In this document: one piece after another, positions 52,501 to 64,000 of the stretch
How the letters are laid out: each line of letters begins with the position of its first letter
Numbering within the stretch: position 1 is the stretch's first letter
Source: Cruorifilaria tuberocauda
Lineage: Eukaryota > Nematoda > Chromadorea > Rhabditida > Onchocercidae
Direction: 5' to 3'
Length of the DNA stretch: 64,000 nucleotides
Assembly: GCA_013365365.1 (NCBI GenBank)
Contig: JABVXU010000195.1
Location: 33,617 to 97,616, forward strand
Program-made: the position numbers and the translations under genes
Notes under the pieces: model-generated
Database searches by the model: none
Told to the model about the DNA's origin: nothing
The model's input: the letters and a program-made list of their open reading frames with translations, nothing else

Positions 52501-55500
52501 AACAATTATTTGAAACCCAGCGGTTATTCTTCTTACAATGAAAAAATTTTTATCAGTTTATTTTATCATCAAAAATTCATTTTGATTCTTATCATTGATG
52601 GAAAAAAGTGATTGCATGCAATAAATCGATTTTAGTTAACAAAAGTTTTAAGCAGTTAGCTGATAGCTTCTCAGCTTGTCTTTTTATTAATTCTTGAAAA
52701 GTTTGACCTTTTCAAATTTTATTCTTAAAATTAAATTTATTTTTAAAAATGATTTAAAAAGATAATTCATGAAACATTATCATTCTTTACCAAAAGAAAA
52801 ACAAAAAAACAATAGAATGGGGACGAAAAAAATTTTTTCTTTTTTTTGAAAATTAGAATAGATTGTTATCAAAACTAAATTTTTTTTTCTATTCTATTTT
52901 AAATTTCAAAAATGATTTCAAAAAAAAGGAAAGAAAGAAAAAATGATTTTCCTAAAACAAAGTAATACTTTTATCAAATTCCGAAATAAGATTTAATCAT
53001 TTCATCCTTTTCTTTTTTCTTTTATCTTATCTTCCATTGAACTTTTTAATTTCTTATATTTTAAAGATTTCGCTACAAATTTAAAATATTCGTGATGAGA
53101 TTTTTTAAGTATAAGTATGTAAAGTATAAGTATATTTACTGCGCTATTTTTAGCATAGGTAAATTAATGGTAATAGTGCATAATCAGTTTGAAATTTATG
53201 TATGAAAAAGAATTTCATTCTTTTTTCATCTCGAAAAATTTTACAATAATATTCTATTTGTGATAAATTTAAATGGAATTACGGTACGAAATTTCAGTCA
53301 TTCCCTCTTTTTATTTTCTTTCTACTTCTTTTTTAAATTAACATGATTGATTTTTAATTATTAATTATTGATGATAATTATTTTTCATTAATTTTACTAC
53401 ATCGTACATTACGTCTATACTATGATATAATAAATTAAAAACAAATACTTTAAATTTATATTAAAAATTTTCATCAATTCAACTAGCACCTTAAATTTAT
53501 ATTTCAGATTTTTATTATTTCAAATATTATACTTTATGCTGATTGCATTATTACACTAATTATACTGATTGATTTTAGAAGAATTTATTTCACTAAAAAT
53601 TTAATCAATAAATTCTGATTATTGAAAAATTATTTTTTCCTCTTATCTCACATTTATCATTGAAATCGCTTTCTCTCTCCACTCTTTCACTCTTTAAATC
53701 TTCAATTGCTACGTTGAAATTTATGTGGGTAATCTAAAATAATTAAGTTGATATCTATTAATGGCATTTTTTTTTAATGAAATTTTCAAGTACAATATAT
53801 TTTGCTACATTGATCAGTTGGTCGACAAATGCTATTCTAATTTTGCTACATTGATCAATTGGTCTATAAATGCTATTCTATCATAAATCTATATATTATG
53901 GTAGTGAATTTATGAGGGATGAAGTAATAAAACGTAGTAAAGTTAAACGTGAAAGTAATAAATTTAGTGATTATGTCATCATTGAGAAACTTTTTTTGTC
54001 AATCATTTAGTCTGAAATAGCATTTGCTGTCATTACGACAATCACATATGTTTACTTACTAAATAAAAATTATGAGTTATTATTATTTATGCGAGATATT
54101 TCGACAAAATCTTTTTATCCAATTATAAGTTTATGAATTATTATTGATTAATTATATGATATGATTATCACTGATGTTTTTATTTTAGTTTCAATTTATG
54201 AATTTTCCAAGGTCTTAATAAATTTTTTGTGATTTCTTTAAATTCATTTGAAATTTTGCAGCAAGGGTTATAGTTTTAAATTTTGAAAATTTTTTCATTA
54301 CAATCACTGGTTAACTATTTTTGAAGAAAAGGATTGGAATTTAATTTAAAATATTTTATTTTATAATTTGTATGCAGTAATTACTTAGACAGTAATTTAA
54401 TAACCTATAAATTTGCATACAGCTTTATGCTACTTAAAAATTCTGATAATTCATATTTGAGTAAGAAGTAAATTAATTGAATCAATAACTAATTTAATTA
54501 ATATATCATGAATATGTCAGTAATTAATATATCATGAGTATATCAGTAATTAATATATCATACAAAGATTTTTGTTGTCATTTCTCTATTTTAAATTAAA
54601 TTTTGCTGAATTTTATAGTATGGAGATGGTTATGGGCCACCGCCCACGGCATCAGATGTTTATACCGGAACGGGTACGGATCCCGCAACAGCTTCATTGG
54701 GTTATTTCGGTATGGGAGCATATCCACCGGTTGCTACCGCACCACCAACAATGCTTACTGATCCGCTCAATGAACGAATGAAACGGGATAAAGAAGCAAT
54801 TTATAAGTAAGTTTAAAAATACTCTTATTAATTATTTCATTTTAATTTCTTTCAATTCAAAAAAAATTTTTCATCTTTAAATTTTCGCTCCATCGAATAT
54901 AGCAAAGTTAATTTCTTTATTCCCAAGAGAGAGAGAGGGAAGAGAGGGAGAGAGGAGGGTGGATAGAGAAAAAAACGGGATATATCGGAATATTAAGGAG
55001 GTTTCAGAAAGAATGTGAGAAAAAGGGAATACAGTATCTTTTACGGATGAAAGAAGTCACGCCATCTGTTTTGAAGTATTAATAAAATGAAACAAGCCAG
55101 GCATTATCAATATATTTATTTCCATTATCAAATAATATTTTTGATGGAAGAGAAATCAGATGTTACTAATACCGTTTCTCCTTTCTTTAAACATCAGGCA
55201 TAATCCGGAATCTTTTCGGTAAATGATACGGTAAGGGAAGATATAGTAGAATTTAAAAATCAAAAAAAAAGCAGAATTAAATGAAACTCAAAACACACAC
55301 ACACATATTTATATGTAAGAAATTATTTCTTTATTATAGAAAAAAAAAGATATCAAAAAAAATTCTTGATAATTGATAATTGATAAATTGATAAATTGAT
55401 AAATTAAATTTAAATAATTGATAAATTAAACTTAAAAAAATTTTCCTCTTAAAATTTTTTTTGCGTCATTTTCTTTCTTTGCAGAAACTTGTTTGATTAC

Positions 55501-58500
55501 ATAAACAAATATACATATTCCCTCACTGTAAACATAATGATATACATAAATACAAAATGCTCAAATAGGTTAAATGAAATTTTAAAATTAAATATATACC
55601 ATATATTATGTATTAAATATGTACCATATATTATATAGTATTACAGGCATACCGTAAATATAAATATAAAATGCTTGAATAGTCAAGTGAAATTTTAATT
55701 TAAATACTTAATTACAAATGAAGGAAATTTTAATTTAATTACAATTAATTGCTTTAATTAAATTTGAAATTAAAGTCAAAATTAAAGATTAATTAAAAAT
55801 TAAAATTTGCATTTTTTATTTTTCCAATCTATATCCTTTTTTTATTTCCGAAAAATACAATCGAAGTAATTTTTGTAAAATTTGCAGTCATCCATTATTT
55901 CCATTATTATCGTGCCTTTTCGAGAAATGCGAGTTAGCAACGTGTACACCACGCGATCAGAATAGTACAGCAACGACAAGTTCAACGTCAACATCCTCAA
56001 CAAATGACGTTTGCTCATCGGCTTCATTTAAAGATGACCTTGCCGATTTTGCCAAAATGGTTTGTTCGTTTTGTATAGCGCTATGAGTTAACCTTGAACC
56101 ATATTGATAAGTCCTTATCATCATCATTTTGTCTTTTTTTTGATCATTATTTCTTCTACCAATCAAATTATTTAGCTTTTTTTACAACAAATTACTCTCT
56201 CTCTCTCTCTCTTCACTTTATTTCTATCGTTTACCTTTCTCGTTCTCGTCTATTGTTTTCATTGCAAAAAAATTGGCTTAAATTTTTTATCGTATCCATT
56301 GTTGTTATTACAAATGTTCGTTACAGTATCTCGGGAAATTTCTTTAATTTATTGTAAAATAATTGTAACAATTTTTCGAAATTTCATTTACTGATTCTCT
56401 TCGTTTCATATATTATTATTTCTTTTATCTTGGCTTCTTTTTTTTTCAGGTACAAAGTGAGAAACCATATTACGTACCAAATCCTGAAGTTGATACATTG
56501 GTATGTTTTATTTCATATTTAAGTATCAGTTAATATTATTGAAAATTGTAATCAAATTACTTAAGGAATATTATGAGAAATTATGGACTTGGCTTATAAA
56601 TAACTTTAAAAATTTAAATTATGGACATACTTAAGAGATATAATAAGAAGTTTCTAGTTGAATTTTGACATTTGAATTTATAAAAATTTTTAGATGTTGC
56701 AATCAATACAAGTCCTTCGCTTTCATTTATTAGAGCTGGAAAAGGTTAATTTTATGCTTTTTATTTACCTTCAAAAAATTCAAATTTCAAATTTCTTTTT
56801 CTCTTTTCGAACAATTTTAAATTTTTTATTTTTTAATTCCATTTCTTTGTTTTTTTCAATTTTTTAATTCGTATTTCTTCCTACTTCATTGAATTTCATC
56901 AATTTTCCATCATTCTTAAATTATCAAATTACTATTAATATATTATTAGAAATAAAATCAAATCAAAAATCGAGTTAAATTTTCTATCACATTAATCACT
57001 TTTAAATAATTACATTTACTAAGTTACATTAAATTATATTTGAATTTCCGTACATTTTTTCAAAAACATTATACTCGGTTCTCATGACAACTTTAGTATT
57101 CCCATTTAAGTAAACGGTAATAAAAGGTATTGTTTTTGAAATCAATTAATTTATAAACCGTTAATCAAAATTATCAATAATAATTAAATTGTAAATTATT
57201 CATCCAACCCTTAAATAATTTTGATAAATTTAAAATGTGTGAAGGTAATGATTAAGTGAGCAAATTGATTTTTTTTCAATTTTCATTCATTATTCGAAAT
57301 CAAATAAAGCAATTAATTAATTTAATGATATGCAATTTCTAACATATACCTGTGGTATTTATTATACTTAAAAGAATTTAAAAAGTTGTTAGCAAAGTTA
57401 TTGGCACTAGATGCATCAATTCAAAGTGAAATTTTTTTGTTTGTCTTTTACAATTTCCGGTAATTCAAAAAAACAAAGATCATTGTTTTACCTCTCTCTC
57501 CTCTATTCTCTCTTTGTCTCTCTCTCTCTCTCTGCCATTCTCTCTTTTCCCTCCCTTTATTGAAACATGTCAAATAAAGTATAGATTGTTTTATGTCTAG
57601 TGAAAATTTTGCAAATTCAGTTCATTCTTCCGTTGCTTACAGTACTCCCTCTCACATACGGTAGTATTAATCCTCATATAATTAATTAAAATACATAATT
57701 AAAAATTCCTAATTACCTACTGTTTATCACTTATGATTAATAGTACTGCAAAATAATAATAACTATCACTGTTATCGCTTATTGCAACAACAAAGCAATC
57801 ATAATAATTATCATCATAAAAATATATTTATTACTATTATAGCCGAAATAAAAGAAACAAAACAGCTATAAGAATGATTATTATCACTATTATTATGATA
57901 AGTAAAAAATAGTATATAGTTTATTGGATTTATCATAATCAATTTAAATCATTATCTTGTTCAATAATGATTACATGATACGAATGACTGGAACAGCAAA
58001 GTGACAGGGGAGAAGGGCGGACATGATTGATTTTAATTCACTTGAAATGATTAATCGTGTAAATTCACTTTTGAAATAACTTGTAAATTTTCGCAGGTTG
58101 TATTAAAATTTTAAATAGAATTAAAAATTTAATTTTTAACTCATAGAATACACTATTATGAGATTATTATCAAAATTATCATGCTCGAGATAATTAGCTA
58201 ATCAAGATAATTAACGTAATAAAATTTTCTTTGAAACATCGTTACGATAAATATTTTTCGATATGACAAGTTGTATTATTGAGATATTTGTGTGAAATTA
58301 TTATTTTAAGATATTGAAATTCGTTTTTTAATGAATAATGGGATAATTATAATGATTTTTTGAAAGATAATAATAACTAGATGACGTAAGTCACCGTAAG
58401 TCACGTAGGCAATTATTATGAAACAGAAGAGTAAAGATTTTTTACCGCGATAAGTTAAGTATATTAGATGATAAAAAAATTATAAATTATCGCTGTTAAA

Positions 58501-61500
58501 AGATATTATTATAAAGTTAATATACTGATATTTATGCAAATTATCATAACATAAAAGTTCTTCCTTTTTTCTCTCTTCCTGTCTCTTCTTTTCATCAATT
58601 GTATTATCTAAACATATAAAAACGTCAAATTTATCGTATTATTTTCGATTTTTGCTAAAAATTTTTTTTCTTTTTTAAGCAAAGAAATACAAAGTTAGCT
58701 TATTTATTGTTCCATTTTAAAATTCAAACTATTTAACAACATTTGTTTGAAAGTTTTCGAGAAATAAAGGAAAAAAGCAAAACAAAATAAGCTGCAAAAC
58801 AACAGAGACACTTCTCAAGCTTGAAATTATTTCAACAAAATAAAAAAGAAAAGGGAACCAACAAATTTTAATTTATTGAAGAAGAGAAGAAAAAACAAAT
58901 CAGAATTTAACGATTTGTTAAAAAATAGTGAAATTGAAAATAAAATATAAATTTCTTGATATCATTTATCATTTTATGTATCATTTTATACCGTTTAATA
59001 TCATTTTATGTCATTCGTATCATTTTTACATATCATTTTATACCTCTTCGTTTACCTATGAGATGAATAGATTAAACTTTAAAGATCAAACTTCTCTACA
59101 GCATCTTTAATAGCAATCGAGAAACCTGCAGATTAGTTCATTTTGAATTTAAATTCAATTTATCAATCATTACCTATCATAGAGTACTTTTTGTTTTTGC
59201 ATGCATAAATAATAATTAAATCAATAATTAATATAATTGTTGAATATGAATATGTCAAATTTTGAAACTAATTTATAATTTTATATTTAATTTTATATTT
59301 ATCAGACAGATAGTATTTATCGGACAGTGTTTTTCTCCAAGAAAAAAGATTAATTTATGACCTTTTTATCGTCTATTTTCATAACTTTCTCTTCCACAAA
59401 TTCTTTCACTTCCTACTTTTCTAAAAATTTAAATTATCTCATAGGTAAACGAAGAGGTCTTTTTCTAACTCAAAAATCATATATTTTAATATATTATATT
59501 TTCCTTACTCAAGAGGACTTATCATTTCATTATATTAACATGTAATACTGTATTCCATTACAGTACACCGTGCTAAATGAGATACCGTATTATTACCGTC
59601 GTTAATTGTTTAATTCCATTATATATTTTATATTTATTCCTTATCACATTTATTCATATCACTATATTCGTATAATAATTTTATCATTTTACCGTATTCA
59701 TCCTTATCATATATCACTAAACATTATCAACTTCTTAAGCAATGCCATATAATTCATTTTCTACCGTTATAAAAGATAAATTAAAGGGATGGACTTTTTG
59801 TCTTCTCTTTACTGCGGAATTTTAAATTTTCAAATTTTTACAAATTTTTAATTAATTAATTTTTCTTTTTCGCACGACAATATTTCAAAAATAAGAGAGA
59901 AAAAGAAGAGAAGGAAAGGAAGAGAGACAAAAATTGTTTGTTCCATGCTGTGTTTTTCAAAAAAATGAAATGATACCTCCTGCTGTTAGCATTTCATTGA
60001 AAAATATTTGATTGAAATTAAATTTGAAAACTAAACGTTCCATCTACTACAGGTGTGGCACTGTCAATTTTTTTTTCTTTAAATACCAGTTTTTCGATTA
60101 ATTTCAATGATATAGAAATATTATATACCTACCACATTCTACTACAACAAGAGATAGATACGAACGTAGAAATGATGAATTGAATTCGATATATCGATCG
60201 ATCGATCGATCGGTTGATTGATTGATTGATTAATTGATTAATTTGAAATGAATGAAATGAATTTGTTGAGTTCATTGAACAGACATTAACAGACAATATG
60301 CAGTCGATATATGCACAGCTGTCACTAAAAGTTTTCTTTGGTGAAATTTTTCTCTTCGTGAAATTTCAAAAAAATTAAATAAATTGAAACTTAAGAGAAA
60401 TGGGCAGAATTGAATCGATGGAATTTTTGGGGGGTTTTTCTTCTTCCTTTTCTTTATTTTTTTCCCTCTGTCTTTTATTTTTATTTCTTATCATTTATTA
60501 TTTCATATTTCGTTTAGGATGTCAGGTAACATTGACAAGTTTAATCAAAAGAATTAAAATTTGAAATTTAAAAATTAGTTATTTGAAAAAAAAAACAAAA
60601 AAAAAAGGTTATGATAATATATGAAATTAATAATTTACTAGTGATAAATGATAATGGAAAAATGATAATTTATAGAATTTTAAATGAAAAATGAAAATTA
60701 TCACTGTTTTAATAGATCAGCTTCAATCAATTGATCAATCAATCTCGTGTTACAGAAAATGAAATGAATGAAATGATAATACACGAAGTTAATTATTTAT
60801 CAGCGATGAATTTGATAATGATTTTTTTGATCTAATTAGAAAAATGATGAGCAATTTATAAAATGTTAAATGAAAAATGAAAATTATCATTGTTTACGAT
60901 ACATCAATTTTAATCAATCAATTGATCAATCAATTCTCATATAGAGTAAATGAAATAATGAAAATAACAAGAATTGAAGTGAAAGATTAAATGTTAGTAT
61001 TACGATGAAATGATAAACGGAAAAACTTTGAAATATGGTTTATCGTAATTGATAATCAAAAAGATATATTTAAATTGAATTTCGGCGAGAATTTTAATTG
61101 ATTACAATAATTAAACAAAATATTGAGCAAATTTATTTATTGCACGAAATTAAAAATTTGATTTCATTAAAATTTGTTGCACTAAAAGTAGCACAAACAA
61201 ATTACATTTTAATGAGTAAAAATATTTATCAATCTAAAATATCAAAAGAGACAAAAAAACAGTTAGGATAAGTTACTTAGCAATTTAATATTTCATGATA
61301 ATTATGATAATTGCAGTTATTAAAATTAAAAGATAAATATTACTTATTAAGTGTTACTTTAAATATTACATTCTTCAATAATTAAATATGAGAATATTGA
61401 TTGATTTTTTTTTTTGAGGAGTAAAGTTATTTTAAAAAGTTATTTAATTTATCTATTCTTCAGTAATTAAATATGAGAATATTGATTGATTTTTTTTTTT

Positions 61501-62110
61501 TGAGGAGTAAAGTTATTTTAAAAAGTTATTTAATTTATCTATTATCACAATTTTTCTTTTTTCTCTATAATTTTAAATTAATAATATTTTTTTTGTCATT
61601 GTTTCTTTTCCATAATAATTCATCTTTTCATCTCCTCTTTCTTTCATCCTTTATCATATTATCAGTGATTATCATATTATCAATAATCATACTGATTATT
61701 TTAAGGTACATGAATTATGTGATAATTTTTGTCATCGGTATGTAACCTGTTTAAAAGGTAAAATGCCAATGGATATTGTGGGTGAGGAACGTGCAAGCAG
61801 TTCACAAACACCTGTTTCACCAAGTACCGCTGCTCCTTCATCTAGTCCTTCTATGAGTACACCAATTGGGTAATTAATTAATTAATTAATTAATAACTTT
61901 ATCTAAATTTAATAAAATTACTGAAATGGAAATTTTTCAATTCATACATTAATATGCCAAAATATTACTTTGAAATAAGTTTATCCCTTTCTTAAATTTA
62001 AATTTAACCTAATTAAAAATTATTCCAGTTCACAATATCAGCCAACTCCTTATGAACCACAATCTGTGCCATTACCCGAAAATACACCAGCAGTTTCATC
62101 CGGACATGAT
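35165..62110 (+). CDS. unc-62: MEIS/homothorax TALE-homeobox protein, N-terminal exons (homeobox beyond window)
   Basis: Seven exons with fully consistent phases: 35165-35740, 54619-54806, 55888-56059, 56450-56500, 56694-56744, 61706-61869 and 62029-62110, giving 428 codons. Residues 1-192 (exon 1) are low-complexity: a Ser-Gln dipeptide run, poly-Ser tracts and a His-Gln tract. Residues about 245-278 are the MEIS-A block, with [19 protein letters not shown] followed by TPRD. Residues about 317-375 are the MEIS-B block, with [38 protein letters not shown] and [11 protein letters not shown]. Together they form the MEIS/PKNOX N-terminal domain that binds PBC partners (exd/PBX/ceh-20) and draws the complex into the nucleus. 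Residues after 375 are Ser/Thr/Pro-rich. The ATG is set by in-frame TGA and TAA just upstream. In C. elegans the orthologue uses alternative first and homeobox exons; other first exons in the desert or intron 1 are possible. Confidence 0.93.
35226..35555 (+). repeat. Coding trinucleotide/hexanucleotide tracts in unc-62 exon 1
   Basis: ACAATC hexamers encode a Ser-Gln run (about 35226-35268), TCA runs encode poly-Ser (about 35268-35287, 35380-35398, 35444-35467), and CAT/CAA mixtures encode His-Gln (about 35502-35556). Such tracts change length readily and are expected to vary between individuals. Confidence 0.85.
35985..36310. repeat. ATG-rich minisatellite, 72-bp higher-order unit
   Basis: Built from ATGAATAATATGATAAT-like words. 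A longer unit starting AATAATGATTATGAGTACTA recurs at about 36014, 36086 and 36158, a 72-bp period. The repeat is open in several frames on both strands only because it is made of ATG/AAT/ATT triplets. Confidence 0.9.
36722..36850. repeat. 70-bp direct repeat, two copies
   Basis: TTTCAATTTCCAATATTAAG starts at 36723 and again at 36793, with the following ATAACTTTT and AACCATTTA blocks also conserved. Confidence 0.85.
37336..37502. repeat. 85-bp direct repeat, two copies
   Basis: Copies start at 37336 and 37421. Both hold ATTAATATCAAACTAAG, TTACCTAAAAGTTAGC and ATTTGAGAAG(T/C)AATAAA; differences are few, so the duplication looks recent. Confidence 0.9.
39161..39320. repeat. 81-bp direct repeat, two copies
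   Basis: TTTATTAATAAATTTGTTTTAA recurs after 81 bases (near 39161 and 39242), followed in both by AAACTTRC, RGCAYTTATCAGAA and AGAATAATTTAAA. Confidence 0.85.
42484..42808. repeat. About 167-bp tandem duplication
   Basis: Copy A (about 42484-42640) and copy B (about 42651-42808) share ATCATCAACATCATCATC, TTTACTGGTAAAACTA, AAATTATTACTGCTATCACC and TTGTTTGCTAGCACAACTAG in the same order. Only scattered substitutions and one small indel separate them. Confidence 0.9.
43067..43110. repeat. (GT)n microsatellite
   Basis: About 22 GT units with a single interruption (GC) in the middle. It makes long spurious open frames on both strands. Confidence 0.95.
45345..45402. repeat. Decamer repeat GGGTGTGTAY
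   Basis: Five imperfect copies of a 10-bp unit (GGTGTGTATG, GGTGTGTACG, CGGTGTGTAC and so on). Simple sequence that happens to look telomere-like in its G/T content but is not a telomeric repeat. Confidence 0.85.
46525..46735. repeat. (TCCA)n passing into (ATTC)n tetranucleotide array
   Basis: A run of TCCA units, then mixed TCCA/TCTA and CGTC variants, then ATTC with GTC interruptions. Related degenerate TCCA stretches are at about 16650-16720 and 19880-19950. In frame it spells Ile-His-Pro-Ser repeats and is not a gene. Confidence 0.95.
47160..47225. repeat. CA-rich microsatellite
   Basis: ACACGCATAAACACCCG followed by CACACACACAGACACACACA and CATGCATGTACA: a degenerate CA array. Confidence 0.85.
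52158..52173. promoter_or_regulatory. 16-bp perfect palindrome ATTGCCCATGGGCAAT
   Basis: A perfect dyad with a GC-rich core in AT-rich intron DNA, about 2.4 kb before unc-62 exon 2. TTGCC/GGCAA halves facing each other resemble NFI-type half sites (TTGGC) only loosely. Function unknown. Confidence 0.3.
53801..53882. repeat. 41-bp tandem repeat, two copies
   Basis: TTTGCTACATTGATCARTTG, then GTC and AAATGCTATTCTA, starting at 53801 and 53842. The unit includes a TTGATCAA-type dyad. Confidence 0.9.
54495..54561. repeat. 35-bp repeat just before unc-62 exon 2
   Basis: AATTAATATATCATGARTAT, then GTCAGT or ATCAGT, appears twice and a third start is cut short (TTAATATATCATAC). It lies about 60 bases from the exon 2 acceptor. 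Confidence 0.8.
59042..59459. repeat. Perfect 23-bp inverted repeat around a 372-bp spacer
   Basis: The left arm (59042-59064) begins ACCTCTTCGTTTACC; the right arm (59437-59459) ends GGTAAACGAAGAGGT and is its exact reverse complement over 23 bases. The match stops abruptly at both ends. No target-site duplication or transposase is evident. The arms include a GTTTAC forkhead-type word. Confidence 0.85.
60190..60240. repeat. GATC then GATT tetranucleotide run
   Basis: ATCGATCGATCGATCG passes into TTGATTGATTGATTGATT and AATTGATTAATT. TGATTGAT is the word bound by PBC-Hox dimers, the partners of MEIS proteins, so it could serve as a binding cluster; it is also simple sequence. A similar run is at about 14171-14210. 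Confidence 0.8.
60650..60965. repeat. Direct duplication of about 186 bp
   Basis: TAAATGAAAAATGAAAATTATCA at about 60681 and 60867, each followed by CTGTTTT/TTGTTTA, a CAATCAATTGATCAATCAAT segment, TCTC and AATGAAATRA. The copies are moderately diverged. Confidence 0.8.
61381..61550. repeat. 85-bp tandem duplication, nearly identical
   Basis: ATTAAATATGAGAATATTGA starts at 61381 and 61466. The copies share a T run, GAGGAGTAAAGTTATTTTAAA and TTATTTAATTTATCTATT, and differ mainly by one T in the run. Very recent, or an assembly artefact. It lies about 155 bases before the exon 6 acceptor. Confidence 0.95.
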
Positions 62111-64000
62111 GTGAGTTTTTCTTCCATTAAATTTAAATTTTGAAATTTCAGGTTCATTTTTTTAGTTAATTAATTATCAAGAAAAAGAGAGTAAAAAGTG
62201 TGTCATATACCACAGAAATTAAACAATAAATATTCTAAATATTAATGTTATTGGATTTAGTATTAAATAAATTTATTTAACTTTATTCTCCAATTTAATT
62301 TAAATTCTATAATTCCATAATTTATACAAATAATTATGATTATTGATTATGATTATGATTATATGATATTTATTTTACATGATTATCATGTGATATCATG
62401 ATATATGTTGTATTTTAGATGATAGATTAGATTTTAGCAACTTTTTTAGCAATGTATCAAATATATCAACTAAAAATTTTATCTATAAATTTCATTCAAA
62501 AATTTCAGCAATCATTCCTCCATTTCAAAATGAGCAAAAAAAAAAAAGGAAAAGAGAGAAATACAGAGAGGGAGAGAGAGAGGGGAAGATGGAAAAATAT
62601 TCCGGAAAAATGTGCAATCTACGCCTTCATTCTATTCTCTTCACCTTTGATTTATGTCCTCATTTTCATGTTCCACTCATACCCCTCTCTCTCTCTTTCT
62701 CTCTCTTGCTCTCTCTCCCTTTGAAATTCTTGCAAATTTCTTCCTTTTTCATTTATTACCAAATTACTATTAAATTACTACTATTTCGATCCGGTCAAAT
62801 GATCGTAATGAAGAAAAGGAACCGGAAAAAATAGCATTATTAAAAAGCTTGTTTGTCGAGTTTAAAAAATTAAATTAAAAATTGAAAAAAAAAAGAAAGG
62901 GAAATATGAAAGAAGAAAGACGAAAATTTGACATTTTACAAATTAAATCTTAAAAATGTTCATTCGTACATTCTCTTCTTTATCATTATCATAATTTTCC
63001 GCATTATCATTTATTATCATGATTATCACGATTTTGCCGTATTATCATTATCACATTTTGCTTTATTATTATCAGATAAAAAATTAAAAGAAAAATTTTC
63101 AAAATATAATTCGTCTTCAAATTTAAACTTTTAATTGAAACCTTCATATTATCTATTTAATTATGATTGTTTGAATTTTAAATTTAAATTTTCTCGACTA
63201 AAATTTTAAATTACTTTATTTTTTTTTATTGATTAAGTTATTATCATTTTATCAACTAATTATTTAATTGCTAAAAAATTAAAATAAGAAATGCCTAAAT
63301 GGTTGATGAAATTATTTTTAAAATGCCACAAAAGAAATTCCTCCTTTCCAAACTTCAGACTAAACAACTGTTAAGTTTTCACCTTCTTTCTTTCTTCAAC
63401 CTATTAAACTATTAAACCAACTGACTGCTCTACGGGGGCAATCAAATTGATTACGAAGAATTCTTGATGGTGCGGGGATGGGAAGAGAGGAAAAAAGAAT
63501 TTAAGCTTCATCGATATGATAACAGTGATCAGAAAGCATAGATCATTGTAAACTTTACTCTTAACTAAACTAAAATTCAATCATTCAATCGTTATTCGAT
63601 ATTAATTCCAAAAAAAAAAAAGATTTTTTAAATAATGATTTTTAACTTTATCAAAACTATGATAGGGATTATATGTTAAAATGATTAGAAAATGATAATT
63701 TATGATAGTGATAATTTATGATAATGATAATGATAATGATAAATGATAATTTATGATAATGATAATTATCATAATGATAATGGTAATGATAAAACAAAAG
63801 TTTTATTGAACGGAAGAAAAAAAATGAGAAAAATGGAAAAATCAATATAATCATACTATTTAATCACTATTAACTAATTGGATATTGAAATGAGTGTAAG
63901 GTTGATAAATTACACTAATTTTAGTTGTAGAAAGAAACAATTGGAAAAAGTAACGAAAGAACGATAATTTTTTTTTTTTTGTATAATTGGATTGAGTTTA
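62111..64000. other. unc-62 intron 7, start only
   Basis: Begins with a GTGAGT donor. AT-rich, with GA (62560-62590) and CT (62680-62718) runs and TTATCAT/ATGATAA stretches at about 62980-63070 and 63690-63790. No further MEIS or homeobox exon is recognisable before the right edge. Confidence 0.7.

Larger units (their letters stand above)
35741..54618. other. unc-62 intron 1 (18.9 kb)
   Basis: No exon with fitting phase and conserved sequence was found. It is AT-rich with dense microsatellites: CT/GA runs (36604-36640, 38727-38775, 39938-39970, 40087-40110, 40483-40512, 43433-43456, 46270-46390), a GT run, TCCA/ATTC arrays and many ATC/ATT trinucleotide stretches. Longer direct repeats are listed separately. 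A 230-bp stretch of higher GC lies at about 42830-43060. The size suggests regulatory content. Confidence 0.7.
56745..61705. other. unc-62 intron 5 (about 5 kb)
   Basis: AT-rich intron with a CT run near 57490-57550, TTATCATTAT trinucleotide stretches, a perfect 23-bp inverted repeat (59042-59064 and 59437-59459), a GATC/GATT tetranucleotide run at about 60190-60240 and a roughly 186-bp duplication at 60650-60965. No exon is supported. Confidence 0.7.

Noticed and set aside
62509..62724. Frame after AAATTTCAG, considered as the next unc-62 exon
   Set aside because: It runs into poly-Lys and a GA microsatellite (Arg-Glu repeats) and shows no MEIS or homeobox sequence.
13417..64000. Search for transposases, reverse transcriptases, tRNA genes or other RNA genes
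   Set aside because: No frame with catalytic motifs and no cloverleaf-like sequence was recognised by eye; small elements could be missed without computation.

Overview
This is nuclear DNA from a eukaryote, most likely a nematode. It is strongly AT-rich. Its exons are short and end in GTAAGT/GTATGT-like donors and TTTCAG acceptors, and two start codons sit 10-16 bases after a TTTCAG/TTTGCAG site, as expected for spliced-leader trans-splicing. The introns (roughly 100 bp to 19 kb) and the wealth of low-complexity repeats suggest a spirurid/filarial-type genome rather than a compact one; the species cannot be named from the sequence. There are no tRNA, rRNA, CRISPR, prophage or transposase features that I can support.

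Four genes are visible. (1) On the minus strand, positions 1-1742 hold the 5' part of a gene for an RRM-domain RNA-binding protein that runs off the left edge. (2) On the minus strand, 3317-6832 hold a complete nine-exon gene for a ten-finger C2H2 protein. It is recognisable as HINFP, the histone H4 gene transcription factor, from its finger spacing and the conserved block after the last finger. (3) On the plus strand, divergent from HINFP across a 1.3 kb promoter region with a perfect E2F-like palindrome, 8180-12515 hold a BED-type zinc-finger gene of about ten exons with a C-terminal coiled coil. Two of its splice junctions are awkward and it has candidate alternative last exons near 13.2-13.4 kb. 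(4) On the plus strand, 35165-62110 hold the first seven exons of the MEIS/homothorax/unc-62 TALE-homeobox gene. The N-terminal MEIS-A and MEIS-B (PBC-interacting) regions are present; the homeobox exons lie beyond the right edge.

Between the BED gene and unc-62 lies a gene desert of about 21.7 kb (13417-35164), and unc-62 intron 1 is another 18.9 kb. Both are AT-rich, with many tandem or direct repeats (39-, 48-, 52-, 75-, 85-, 111- and 167-bp units), GA/CT, GT, TA and TCCA microsatellites, and a few isolated stretches of higher complexity carrying TGACAG, CACGTG, TTGTTTAC, direct-repeat nuclear-receptor and E2F-like words. The simplest reading is that the desert and intron form the regulatory landscape of unc-62, a developmental regulator that is commonly flanked by large non-coding regions.

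I found no convincing undescribed genetic system. The most interesting items are the E2F palindrome between HINFP and the BED gene, the Cys/His heptad array and frame-troubled junctions of the BED gene, possible self-regulatory TGACAG repeats upstream of unc-62, forkhead motifs next to its start, and a 23-bp perfect inverted repeat inside its fifth intron.
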